A DNA stretch of 45,527 bases, from assembly GCF_032854445.1 (NCBI RefSeq), contig NW_027018297.1, positions 1-45,527 on the forward strand. Reading direction: 5' to 3'. The DNA comes from Liolophura sinensis (taxonomy: Eukaryota; Mollusca; Polyplacophora; Chitonida; Chitonidae). Shown in pieces: positions 10,900-22,937 of this stretch. The notes beneath the pieces are model-generated. The model saw nothing but the letters and a program-made list of their open reading frames with translations. It did not search any database and was not told the origin of the DNA. The position numbers and the translations under genes are program-made. How positions within the stretch are numbered: the first letter of the stretch is position 1; every line of letters starts with the position of its first letter.

Positions 10900-13800
10900 G
10901 TTCATTGATGTCATAATCACGTGCGTAGCAACGGCTCTTACTCCATGGAAACCAGGGAAATTTGCAATTTTTCAACAGCTGCCGATGCCTGGCTCAATTC
11001 CGCATCTTTTGGCACCTTACTGAAGTGGGTCAGTGTTCAGTTGTACTTTTTACAGCAGACTGTATCAAGTACCTTGTGTTTTTCATGTACAAATGGTGTG
11101 GTTTTTCTACACGTAGATAAAGACATTGAGATTGTCTTCGACTTAGAAGTAAGGCAATTGCTGGGTGAGTTAAATGGGCTTAGCCCAAAGATTTGACGTC
11201 TTCTGGGCTACCGAAGGGCACATAACTTATAGTCAAAAGTTGAATATAGTAATGACCAGTCGCGATTGTACAGAGTACAGTGTAGCCGATTTCAATTAAC
11301 AAAAAGACCAGGCAAAAATGCAAAAGTGGAAAATCTGTTCCAGTGCTGCTGGTAAGAGGCTAATCCGACGTATTTTGTGACGAGAAATCGAATGGTGCAA
11401 ACCGCGTTGCTCTCCGACCAATACTTTTGGCTGTAGCGACAATTCAATCAATATTTATGTCATAATCACGTGCCCAGCAACGGCTCTTACTCCATGGAAA
11501 CCAGGGATATTTGCAATTTTTTAACAGCTGCCGTTGCCTGGCCCAATTCCGCATCTTTTGGAACCTTATAAATGTGGGTCAATGTTCAGTTGTACTTTTT
11601 ACAGCAGACTGTGTCAAGTACCTTGTGTTTTTTATGTACAAATGGTGTGGTTTTTCTACACGTAGATAAGGACATTGAGATTGTCTTGCACTTAGAAGTA
11701 AGACAATTGCTGGGTGAGTTAAATGGGCTTAGCCCAAAGATTTGAGGTCTTCTGGGCTACCGAAGGGCACATAACTTATAGTCAAAAGTTGAATTTAGTA
11801 ATGACCAGTCGCGATTGTACAGAGTACAGTGTAGCCGATTTCAATTAACAAAAAGACCAGGTAAAAATGCAAAAGTGGAAAAACTGTTCCAGTGCTGCTG
11901 GTAAGAGGCTAATCCGACGTATTTTGTGACGACAAATCGAATGGTGCAAACCGCGTTGCTCTCCGACCAATACTTTTGGCTGTAGTGACAATTGAATGAT
12001 CATTTATGTCATAATCACGTGCGTAGCAACGGCTCTTACTCCATGGAAACCAGGAAAATTTGCAATTTTTCAACAGCTGCCGATGCCTGGCTCAATTCCG
12101 CATCGTTTGGCACCTTAATGATGTGTGTCTGTGGTCAGTTGTACTTTTTACAGCAGACTGTATCAAGTACCTTGTGTTTTTCACGTACAAATGGTGTGGT
12201 TTTTCTACACGTAGATAAAAACATTGAGATTCTCTTGCACTTAGAAGTAAGGCAATTGCTGGGTGAGTTAAATGGGCTTAGCCCAAAGATTTCAGGTCTT
12301 CTGGGCTACCGAAGGGCACATAACTTATAGTCAAAAGTTGAATATAGTAATGACCAGTCGCGATTGTACAGAGTACAGTGTAGCCGGTTTCAATTAACAA
12401 AAAGACCAGGCAAAAATGCAAAAGTGGAAAAACTGTTCCAGTGCTACTAGTAAGAGGCTAATCCGACGTATTTTGTGACGAGAAATCGAATGGTGCAATC
12501 CGCGTTGCTCTCCGACCAATACTTTTGGCTGTAGTGACAATTGAATGATCATTGATGTCATAATCACGTGCAAAGCAACGGCTCTTACTCCATGGAAACC
12601 AGGGAAATTTGCAATTTTTCAACAGCTGCCGATGCCTGGCTCAATTCCGCATCTTTTGGCACCTTACTGAAGTGGGTCAGTGTTCAGTTGTAGTTTTTAC
12701 AGCAGACTGTGTCAAGTACCTTGTGTTTTTCATGTACAAATGGTGTGGTTTTTCTACACGTAGATAAAGACATTGAGATTGTCTTCGACTTAGAAGTAAG
12801 GCAATTGCTGGGTGAGTTAAATGGGCTTAGCCCAAACATTTGACGTCTTCTGGGCTACCGAAGGGCACATAACTTATAGTCAAAAGTTGAATATAGTAAT
12901 GACCAGTCGCGATTGTACAGAGTACAGTGTAGCCGATTTCAATTAACAAAAAGACCAGGCAAAAATGCAAAAGTGGAAAATCTGTTCCAGTGCTGCTGGT
13001 AAGAGGCTAATCCGACGTATTTTTTGACGAGAAATCGAATGGTGCAAACCGCGTTGCTCTCCGACCAATACTTTTGGTTGTAGCGACAATTCAATCAATA
13101 TTTATGTCATAATCACGTGCCCAGCAACGGCTCTTACTCCATGGAAACCAGGGATATTTGCAATTTTTTAACAGCTGCCGATGCCTGGCCCAATTCCGCA
13201 TCTTTTGGAACCTTATAAATGTGGGTCAATGTTCAGTTGTACTTTTTACAGCAGACTGTATCAAGTACCTTGTGTTTTTTATGTACAAATGGTGTGGTTT
13301 TTCTACACGTAGATAAGGACATTGAGATTGTCTTGCACTTAGAAGTAAGACAATTGCTGGGTGAGTTAAATGGGCTTGGCCCAAAGATTTCAGGTCTTCT
13401 GGGCTACCGAAGGGCACATAACATATAGTCAAAAGTTGAATATAGTAATGACCACTCGCGATTGTACAGAGTACAGTGTAGCCGATTTCAATTAACAAAA
13501 AGACCAGGTAAAAATGCAAAAGTGGAGAAAACTGTTCCAGTGCTGCTGGTAAGAGGCTAATCCGACGTATTTTGTGACGAGAAATCGAATGGTGCAAACC
13601 GCGTTGCTCTCCGACCAATACTTTTGGCTGTAGTGACAATTGAATGATCATTTATGTCATAATCACGTGCAAAGCAACGGCTCTTACTCCATGGAAACCA
13701 GGGAAATTTGCAATTTTTCAACAGCTGCCGATACCTGGCTCAATTCCGCATCTTTTGGCACCTTACTGAAGTGGGTCAGTGATCAGTTGTACTTTTTACA

Positions 13801-14194
13801 GCAGACTGTATCAAGTACCTTGTGTTTTTTATGTACAAATATTGTGGTTTTTCTACACGTAGATAAAGACATTGAGATTGTCTTGGACTTAGAAGTAAGG
13901 CAATTGCTGGGTGAGTTAAATGGGCTTAGCCCAAAGATTTGAGGTCTTCTAGGCTACCGAAGGGCACATAACTTATAGTCAAAAGTTGAATATAGTAATG
14001 ACCAGTCGCGATTGTACAGAGTACAGTGTAGCCGATTTCAATTAACAAAAAGACCAGGTAAAAATGGAAAAGTGGAAAAACTGTTCCAGTGCTGCTGGTA
14101 AGAGGCTAATCCGACGTATTTTGTGACGAGAAATCGAATGGTGGAAACCGCGTTGCTCTCCGACCAATACTTTTGGCTGTTGTGACAATTGAAT
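10900..14194 (+). repeat. Six-monomer higher-order unit (3295 bases), copy 2
   Basis: Monomers start at 10900, 11449, 11998, 12547, 13096 and 13646, in the order A to F. Reading by eye I found only a few single-base differences from copy 1: GGGCTTAGCCC at 11731 versus GGGCTGAGCCC at 8436, GAATTTAG near 11795, ACCACTCGCG near 13455 and GTGATCAGTT near 13782. The copies separate after about 14000, where F has GACCAGTCG instead of GACATGTCG. Such similarity over more than 3 kb indicates a very recent duplication by unequal exchange, or an assembly duplication. Confidence 0.94.
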
Positions 14195-15292
14195 GATCAT
14201 TTATGTCATAATCACGTGCGTAGCAACGGCTCTTACTCCATGGAAACCAGGAAAATTTGCAATTTTTCAACAGCTGCCGATGCCTGGCTCAATTCCGCAT
14301 CGTTTGGCACCTTAATGATGTGTGTCTGTGGTCAGTTGTACTTTTTACAGCAGACTGTATCAAGTACCTTGTGTTTTTCACGTACAAATGGTGTGGTTTT
14401 TCTACACGTAGATAAAAACATTGAGATTCTCTTGCACTTAGAAGTAAGGCAATTGCTGGGTGAGTTAAATGGGCTTAGCCCAAAGATTTCAGGTCTTCTG
14501 GGCTACCGAAGGGCACATAACTTATAGTCAAAAGTTGAATATAGTAATGACCAGTCGCGATTGTACAGAGTACAGTGTAGCCGATTTCAATTAACAAAAA
14601 GACCAGGCAAAAATACAAAAGTGGAAAAACTGTTCCAGTGCTACTAGTAAGAGGCTAATCCGACGTATTTTGTGACGAGAAATCGAATGGTGCAATCCGC
14701 GTTGCTCTCCGACCAATACTTTTGGCTGTAGTGACAATTGAATGATCATTGATGTCATAATCACGTGCCCAGCAACGGCTCTTACTCCATGGAAACCAGG
14801 GAAATTTGCAATTTTTCAACAGCTGCCGATGCCTGGCTCAATTCCGCATCTTTTGGCACCTTACTGAAGTGGGTCAGTGTTCAGTTGTAGTTTTTACAGC
14901 AGACTGTGTCAAGTACCTTGTGTTTTTCATGTACAAATGGTGTGGTTTTTCTACACGTAGATAAAGACATTGAGATTGTCTTCGACTTAGAAGTAAGGCA
15001 ATTGCTGGGTGATTTAAATGGGCTTAGCCCAAACATTTGACGTCTTCTGGGCTACCGAAGGGCACATAACTTATAGTCAAAAGTTGAATATAGTAATGAC
15101 CAGTCGCGATTGTACAGAGTACAGTGTAGCCGATTTCAATTAACAAAAAGACCAGGCAAAAATGCAAAAGTGGAAAATCTGTTCCAGTGCTGCTGGTAAG
15201 AGGCTAATCCGACGTATTTTTTGACGAGAAATCGAATGGTGCAAACCGCGTTGCTCTCCGACCAATACTTTTGGCTGTAGCGACAATTCAAT

Positions 15293-15841
15293 CAATATTT
15301 ATGTCATAATCACGTGCCCAGCAACGGCTCTTACTCCATGGAAACCAGGGATATTTGCAATTTTTTAACAGCTGCCGATGCCTGGCCCAATTCCGCATCT
15401 TTTGGAACCTTATAAATGTGGGTCAATGTTCAGTTGTACTTTTTACAGCAGACTGTATCAAGTACCTTGTGTTTTTCACGTACAAATGGTGTGGTTTTTC
15501 TACACGTAGATAAAAACATTGAGATTGTCTTGCACTTAGAAGTAAGGCAATTGCTGGGTGAGTTAAATGGGCTTAGCCCAAAGATTTCAGGTCTTCTGGG
15601 CTACCGAAGGGCACATAACTTATAGTCAAAAGTTGAATATAGTAATGACCAGTCGCGATTGTACAGAGTACAGTGTAGCCGATTTCAATTAACAAAAAGA
15701 CCAGGCAAAAATGCAAAAGTGGAAAAACTGTTCCAGTGCTACTAGTAAGAGGCTAATCCGACGTATTTTGTGACGAGAAATCGAATGGTGCAATCCGCGT
15801 TGCTCTCCGACCAATACTTTTGGCTGTAGTGACAATTGAAT
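15293..15841 (+). repeat. Hybrid monomer 29 (E-type left half, C-type right half)
   Basis: The left part has all the E marks: CAATATTTAT, GGATATTTGC, TTTTTTAACAG, TGGCCCAATTCC, GGAACCTTATAAATG and GTCAATGTTCAG. The right part has the C marks TTCACGTAC, AAAAACATTG and GGGCTTAGCCC. The switch lies between the last E mark (GTCAATG, about 15422) and the first C mark (TTCACG, about 15476). That interval holds the nearly invariant core. A C-family mark, GATTCTC, is GATTGTC here, which suggests a later conversion. Confidence 0.88.
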
Positions 15842-16390
15842 GATCATTGATGTCATAATCACGTGCAAAGCAACGGCTCTTACTCCATGGAAACCAGGGA
15901 AATTTGCAATTTTTCAACAGCTGCCGATGCCTGGCTCAATTCCGCATCTTTTGGCACCTTACTGAAGTGGGTCAGTGTTCAGTTGTAGTTTTTACAGCAG
16001 ACTGTGTCAAGTACCTTGTGTTTTTCATGTACAAATGGTGTGGTTTTTCTACACGTAGATAAAGACATTGAGATTGTCTTCGACTTAGAAGTAAGGCAAT
16101 TGCTGGGTGAGTTAAATGGGCTTAGCCCAAACATTTGACGTCTTCTGGGCTACCGAAGGGCACATAACTTATAGTCAAAAGTTGAATATAGTAATGACCA
16201 GTCGCGATTGTACAGAGTACAGTGTAGCCGATTTCAATTAACAAAAAGACCAGGCAAAAATGCAAAAGTGGAAAATCTGTTCCAGTGCTGCTGGTAAGAG
16301 GCTAATCCGACGTATTTTTTGACGAGAAATCGAATGGTGCAAACCGCGTTGCTCTCCGACCAATACTTTTGGCTGTAGCGACAATTCAAT

Positions 16391-16939
16391 CAATATTTAT
16401 GTCATAATCACGTGCCCAGCAACGGCTCTTACTCCATGGAAACCAGGGATATTTGCAATTTTTTAACAGCTGCCGATGCCTGGCCCAATTCCGCATCTTT
16501 TGGAACCTTATAAATGTGGGTCAATGTTCAGTTGTACTTTTTACAGCAGACTGTATCAAGTACCTTGTGTTTTTCACGTACAAATGGTGTGGTTTTTCTA
16601 CACGTAGATAAAAACTTTGAGATTCTCTTGCACTTAGAAGTAAGGCAATTGCTGGGTGAGTTAAATGGGCTTAGCCCAAAGATTTCAGGTCTTCTGGGCT
16701 ACCGAAGGGCACATAACTTATAGTCAAAAGTTGAATATAGTAATGACCAGTCGCGATTGTACAGAGTACAGTGTAGCCGATTTCAATTAACAAAAAGACC
16801 AGGCAAAAATGCAAAAGTGGAAAAACTGTTCCAGTGCTACTAGTAAGAGGCTAATCCGACGTATTTTGTGACGAGAAATCGAATGGTGCAATCCGCGTTG
16901 CTCTCCGACCAATACTTTTGGCTGTAGTGACAATTGAAT
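16391..16939 (+). repeat. Hybrid monomer 31, same E/C structure as monomer 29
   Basis: It is 1098 bases downstream of monomer 29 with the same left and right family marks and the same switch interval (about 16520-16574). It keeps the C mark GATTCTC and has a private T in AAAACTTTGAG. The shared breakpoint means both hybrids descend from one exchange and were then amplified as part of the two-monomer unit. Confidence 0.88.
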
Positions 16940-17488
16940 GATCATTGATGTCTTAATCACGTGCAAAGCAACGGCTCTTACTCCATGGAAACCAGGGAAA
17001 TTTGCAATTTTTCAACAGCTGCCGATGCCTGGCTCAATTCCGCATCTTTTGGCACCTTACTGAAGTGGGTCAGTGTTCAGTTGTAGTTTTTACAGCAGAC
17101 TGTGTCAAGTACCTTGTGTTTTTCATGTACAAATGGTGTGGTTTTTCTACACGTAGATAAAGACATTGAGATTGTCTTCGACTTAGAAGTAAGGCAATTG
17201 CTGGGTGAGTTAAATGGGCTTAGCCCAAACATTTGACGTCTTCTGGGCTACCGAAGGGCACATAACTTATAGTCAAAAGTTGAATATAGTAATGACCAGT
17301 CGCGATTGTACAGAGTACAGTGTAGCCGATTTCAATTAACAAAAAGACCAGGCAAAAATGCAAAAGTGGAAAATCTGTTCCAGTGCTGCTGGTAAGAGGC
17401 TAATCCGACGTATTTTTTGACGAGAAATCGAATGGTGCAAACCGCGTTGCTCTCCAACCAATACTTTTGGCTGTAGCGACAATTCAAT

Positions 17489-18038
17489 CAATATTTATGT
17501 CATAATCACGTGCCCAGCAACGGCTCTTACTCCATGGAAACCAGGGATATTTGCAATTTTTTAACAGCTGCCGATGCCTGGCCCAATTCCGCATCTTTTG
17601 GAACCTTATAAATGTGGGTCAATGTTCAGTTGTACTTTTTACAGCAGACTGTATCAAGTACCTTGTGTTTTTTATGTACAAATGGTGTGGTTTTTCTACA
17701 CGTAGATAAGGACATTGAGATTGTCTTGCACTTAGAAGTAAGACAATTGCTGGGTGAGTTAAATGGGCTTGGCCCAAAGATTTCACGTCTTCTGGGCTAC
17801 CGAAGGGCACATAACATATAGTCAAAAGTTGAATATAGTAATGACCAGTCGCGATTGTACAGAGTACAGTGTAGCCGATTTCAATTAACAAAAAGACCAG
17901 GTAAAAATGCAAAAGTGGAAAAAACTGTTCCAGTGCTGCTGGTAAGAGGCTAATCCGACGTATTTTGTGACGAGAAATCGAATGGTGCAAACCGCGTTGC
18001 TCTCCGACCTATACTTTTGGCTGTAGTGACAATTGAAT
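17489..18038 (+). repeat. Monomer 33, E family, closing the two-monomer run
   Basis: It opens with CAATATTTAT and has GGGCTTGGCCC, GATTTCACGTC and ACATATAG. It is 550 bases because of an AAAAAACTG run. It supplies the unrecombined E expected at the right end of the C-D-(E/C)-D-(E/C)-D-E series. The right half of monomer 63, more than 16 kb away, carries the same uncommon GATTTCACGTC, so this subfamily has been copied over a distance. Confidence 0.88.
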
Positions 18039-19685
18039 GATCATTTATGTCATAATCACGTGCCCAGCAACGGCTCTTACTCCATGGAAACCAGGGAAAT
18101 TTGCATTTTTTCAACAGCTGCCGATGCCTGGCTCAATTCCGCATCATTTGGCACCTTACTGAAGTGGGTCAGTGTTCAGTTGTTCTTTTTACTGCAGACT
18201 GTATCAAGTACCTTGTGTTTTTCATGTACAAATGGTGTGGTTTTTTTACACGTAGATAAAGACATTGAGATTGTCTTGCACTTAGATGTAAGGCAATTGC
18301 TGGGTAATTTAAATGGGCTTAGCCCAAAGATTTCAGGTCTTCTGGGCTACCGAAGGGCACATAACTTATAGTCAAAAGTTGAATATAGTAATGACCAGTC
18401 GCGATTGTACAGAGTACAGTGTAGCCGATTTCAATTAACAAAAAGACCAGGCAAAAATGCAAAAGTGGAAAAACTGTTCCAGTGCTGCTGGTAAGAGGCT
18501 AATCCGACGTATTTTGTGACGAGAAATCGAATGGTGCAAACCGCGTTGCTCTCCGACCAATACTTTTGGCTGTAGTGACAATTGAATGATCATTTATGTC
18601 ATAATCACGTGCCCAGCAACGGCTCTTACTCCATGGAAACCAGGGAAATTTGCAATTTTTTAACAGCTGCCGATGCCTGGCTCAATTCCGCATCTTTTGG
18701 CACCTTACTGAAGTGGGTCAGTGTTCAGTTGTACTTTTTACAGCAGACTGTATCAAGTACCTTGTGTTTTTTATGTACAAATGGTGAGGTTTTTCTACAC
18801 GTAGATAAAGACATTGAGATTGTCTTGCACTTAGAAGTAAGGCAATTGCTGGGTGAGTTAAATGGGCTTAGCCCAAAGATTTGACGTCTTCTGGGCTACC
18901 GAAGGGCACATAACATATAGTCAAAAGTTGAATATAGTAATGACCAGTCGCGATGGTACATAGTACAGTGTAGCCGATTTCAATTAACAAAAAGACCAGG
19001 CAAAAATGCAAAATTGGAAAAATTGTTCCAGTGCTGCTGGTAAGAGGCTAATCCGACGTATTTTGTGACGAGAAATCGAATGGTGCAAACCGCGTTGCTC
19101 TCCGACCTATACTTTTGGCTGTAGTGACAATTGAATGATCATTTATGTCATAATCACGTGCCCAGCAACGGCTCTTACTCCATGGAAACCAGGGAAATTT
19201 GCAATTTTTCAACAGCTGCCGATGCCTGGCTCAATTCCGCATCATTTGGCACCTTACTGAAGTGGGTCAGTGTTCAGTTGTTCTTTTTACAGCAGACTGT
19301 ATCAAGTACCTTGTGTTTTTCATGTACAAATGGTGTGGTTTTTTTACACGTAGATAAAGACATTGAGATTGTCTTGCACTTAGATGTAAGGCAATTGCTG
19401 GGTGATTTAAATGGGCTTAGCCCAAAGATTTGACGTCTTCTGGGCTACCGAAGGGCACATAACATATAGTCAAAAGTTGAATATAGTAATGACCAGTCGC
19501 GATGGTACATAGTACAGTGTAGCCGATTTCAATTAACAAAAAGACCAGGCAAAAATGCAAAATTGGAAAAATTGTTCCAGTGCTGCTGGTAAGAGGGTAA
19601 TCCGACGTATTTTGTGACGACAAATCGAATGGTGCAATCCGCGTTGCTCTCCGACCAATACTTTTGGCTGTTGTGACAATTGAAT
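18039..19685 (+). repeat. Monomers 34-36: TTGTTCTTTTTA family around a TTTTAACAG monomer
   Basis: Starts are at 18039, 18588 and 19137. Monomers 34 and 36 share TTGTTCTTTTTA, CATCATTTGGC, GGTTTTTTTACACG and TTAGATGTAAGG, and a lost G in the GGGTGAGTTAAATG stretch (GGGTAATTT or GGGTGATTT). Monomer 45 at 24036 is a further relative, but has TTAGAAGTAAGG. Monomer 35 carries GGTGAGGTTT where others have GGTGTGGTTT. The 1098-base spacing of 34 and 36 suggests another local two-monomer duplication. Confidence 0.86.
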
Positions 19686-20783
19686 GATCATTTATGTCAT
19701 AATCACGTGCAAAGCAACGGCTCTTACTCCATGGAAACCAGGGAAATTTGCAATTTTTCAACAGCTGCCAATACCTGGCTCAATTCCGCATCTTTTGGCA
19801 CCTTACTGAAGTGGGTCAGTGTTCAGTTGTACTTTTTACAGCAGACTGTATCAAGTACCTTGTGTTTTTTATGTACAAATATTGTGGTTTTTCTACACGT
19901 AGATAAAGACATTGAGATTGTCTTGGACTTAGAAGAAAGGCAATTGCTGGGTGAGTTAAATGGGCTTAGCCCAAAGATTTGAGGTCTTCTAGGCTACCGA
20001 AGGGCACATAACTTATAGTCAAAAGTTGAATATAGTAATGACCAGTCGCGATTGTACAGAGTACAGTGTAGCCGATTTCAATTAACAAAAAGAAAAGGTA
20101 AAAGTGCAAAAGTGGAAAAACTGTTCCAGTGCTGCTGGTAAGAGGCTAATCCGACGTATTTTGTGACGAGAAATCGAATGGTGCAAACCGCGTTGCTCTC
20201 CGACCAATACTTTTGGCTGTAGTGACAATTGAATGATCATTTATGTCATAATCACGTGCCCAGCAACGGCTCTTACTCCATGGAAACCAGGGAAATTTGC
20301 AATTTTTTAACAGCTGCCGATGCCTGGCTCAATTCCGCATCTTTTGGCACCTTACTGAAGTGGGTCAGTGTTCAGTTGTACTTTTTACAGCAGACTGTAT
20401 CAAGTACCTTGTGTTTTTTATGTACAAATGGTCTGGTTTTTCTACACGTAGATAAAGACATTGAGATTGTCTTCGAATTAGAAGTAAGGCAATTGCTGGG
20501 TGAGTTAAATGGGCTTAGCCCAAAGATTTGACGTCTTCTGGGCTACCCAAGGGCACATAACTTATAGTCAAAAGTTGAATATAGTAATGACCAGTCGCGA
20601 TGGTACATAGTACAGTGTAGCCGATTTCAATTAACAAAAAGACCAGGCAAAAATGCAAAAGTGGAAAAATTGTTCCAGTGCTGCTGGTAAGAGGGTAATC
20701 CGACGTATTTTGTGACGACAAATCGAATGGTGCAATCCGCGTTGCTCTCCGACCAATACTTTTGGCTGTTGTGACAATTGAAT
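19686..20783 (+). repeat. Monomers 37-38: long-range copy of the ATATTGTGG and CGAATTAG pair
   Basis: Starts are at 19686 and 20235, with the same family order as 1651-2748. Monomer 37 has TGCCAATACC and TTAGAAGAAAGG as private changes, and AGAAAAGGTAAAAG in its tail. Monomer 38 has CTACCCAAGGG where almost all others have CTACCGAAGGG. The tails of monomers 36 and 38 share AAGAGGGTAATCC, a rare mark that links these neighbours. Confidence 0.87.
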
Positions 20784-22937
20784 GATCATTTATGTCATAA
20801 TCACGTGCAAAGCAACGGCTCTTACTCCATGGAAACCAGGGAAATTTGCAATTTTTCAACAGCTGCCGATACCTGGCTCAATTCCGCATCTTTTGGCATC
20901 TTACTGAAGTGGGTCAGTGTTCAGTTGTACTTTTTACAGCAGACTGTATCAAGTACCTTGTGTTTTTTATGTACAAATATTGTGGTTTTTCTACACGTAG
21001 ATAAAGACATTGAGATTGTCTTGCACTTAGAAGTAAGGCAATTGCTGGGTGAGTTAAATGGGCTTAGCCCAAAGATTTGAGGTCTTCTGGGCTACCGAAG
21101 GGCACATAACTTATAGTCAAAAGTTGAATATAGTAATGACCAGTCGCGATTGTACAGAGTACAGTGTAGCCGATTTCAATTAACAAAAAGACCAGGTAAA
21201 AATGCAAAAGTGGAAAAACTGTTCCAGTGCTGCTGGTAAGAGGCTAATCCGACGTATTTTGTGACGAGAAATCGAATGGTGCAATCCGCGATGCTCTCCG
21301 ACCAATACTTTTGGCTGTAGCGACAATTCAATGATCATTTATGTCATAATCACGTGCCCAGCAACGGCTCTTACTCCATGGAAACCAGGGATATTTGCAA
21401 TTTTTTAACAGCTGCTGATGCCTGGCTCAATTCCGCATCTTTTGGAACCTTATAAATGTGGGTCAGTGTTTAGTTGTACTTTTTACAGCAGACTGTATCA
21501 AGTACCTTGTGTCTTTTATGTACAAATGGTGTGGTTTTTCTACACGTAGATAAAGACATTGAGATTGTCTTGCACTTAGAAGTAAGGCAATTGCTGGGTG
21601 AGTTAAATGGGCTTAGCCCAAAGATTTGAGGTCTTCTGGGCTACCGAAGGGCACATAACTTATAGTCAAAACTTGAATATAGTAATCACCAGTCGCGATG
21701 GTACATAGTACAGTGTAGCCGATTTCAATTAACAAAAAGACCAGGCAAAGATGCAAAATTGGAAAAATGTGACGAGAAATCGAATGGTGCAAACCGCGTT
21801 GCTCTGAGACCAGAACTTTTGGCTGTAGTGACAATTGAATGATCATTTATGTCATAATCACGTGCCCAGCAACGGCTCTTACTCCATGGAAACCAGGGAA
21901 ATTTGCAATTTTTCAACAGCTCCCGATACCTGGCTCAATTCCGCATCTTTTGGCACCATATAAATGTGGGTCTGTGGTCAGTTGTACTTTTTACAGCAGA
22001 CTGTATCAAGTACCTTGTGTTTTTTATGTACAAATGGTGTGGTTTTTCTACACGTAGATAAAGACATTGAGATTGTCTTGGACTTAGAAGTAAGACAATT
22101 GCTGGGTGAGTTAAATGGGCTTAGCCCAAAGATTTGACGTCTTCTGGGCTACCGAAGGGCACATAACTTATAGTCAAAAGTTGAATATAGTAATGACCAG
22201 TCGCGATTGTACAGAGTACAGTGTAGCCGATTTCAATTAACAAAAAGACCAGGTAAAAATGCAAAAGTGGAAAAACTGTTCCAGTGCTGCTGGTAAGAGG
22301 CTAATCCGACGTATTTTGTGACGAGAAATCCAATGGTGCAAACCACGTTGCTCTCCGACCAATACTTTTGGCTGTAGCGACAATTCAATGATCATTGATG
22401 TCATAATCACGTGCCCATCAACGGCTCTTACTCCATGGAAACCAGGGATATTTGCAATTTTTTAACAGCTGCCGATGCCTGGCCCAATTCCGCATTTTTG
22501 GCACCTTTTAAATGTGGGTCAGTGTTTAGTTGTACTTTTTACAGCAGACTGTATCAAGTACCTTGTGTTTTTTATGTACAAATTGTGTGGTTTTTCTACA
22601 CGTAGATAAAGACATTGAGATTGTCTTGGACTTAGAAGTAAGACAATTGCTGGGTGAGTTAAATGGGCTTAGCCCAAAGATTTCAGGTCTTCTGGGCTAC
22701 CGAAGGGCACATAACTTATAGTCAAAAGTTGAATATAGTAATGACATGTCGCGATTGTACAGAGTACAGTGTAGCCGATTTCAATTAACAAAAAGACCAG
22801 GCAAATATGCAAAAGTGGAAAAACTGTTCCAGTGCTACTAGTAAGAGGCTAATCCGACGTATTTTGTGACGAGAAATCGAATGGTGCAAACCGCGTTGCT
22901 CTCCGACCAATACTTTTGGCTGTAGTGACAATTGAAT
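20784..22937 (+). repeat. Four-monomer higher-order unit, copy 3
   Basis: Monomers start at 20784, 21333 (41-base deletion), 21841 and 22390. Family order and nearly all landmarks match 3298-5450 and 5451-7604. Monomer 42 keeps GTGTTTAGTTG, whereas copies 1 and 2 share a deleted form (GTGTTATTTG), so copy 3 preserves the older state at that site. Private changes in monomer 40 include CAAAACTTGAA, AATCACCAG, CAAAGATGC and CTGAGACCAGAAC. The first two, CAAAACTTGAA and AATCACCAG, also occur in copy 4, so copies 3 and 4 are closer to each other there. Confidence 0.92.
21333..21840 (+). repeat. Short monomer 40 with the same 41-base deletion
   Basis: The junction is at 21768/21769. It belongs to copy 3 of the four-monomer unit and is followed by a GGGTCTGTGG monomer. 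It has a private G in GCAAAGATGC. Confidence 0.93.

Larger units (their letters stand above)
14195..17488 (+). repeat. Three consecutive two-monomer units of 1098 bases
   Basis: Monomers start at 14195, 14744, 15293, 15842, 16391 and 16940, every one exactly 549 bases. In the letter code of the six-monomer unit the order is C, D, E/C hybrid, D, E/C hybrid, D, followed by E at 17489. The D monomers (14744, 15842, 16940) share TTGTAGTTTTTA, GTGTCAAG, CTTCGAC and CCCAAACATTTGACG. Units two and three (15293-16390 and 16391-17488) differ at few positions, for example AAAACATTGAGATTG versus AAAACTTTGAGATTC, and GTCATAATC versus GTCTTAATC at 16950-16958. The arrangement is what repeated unequal crossing-over between E and C would give. 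Confidence 0.92.
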
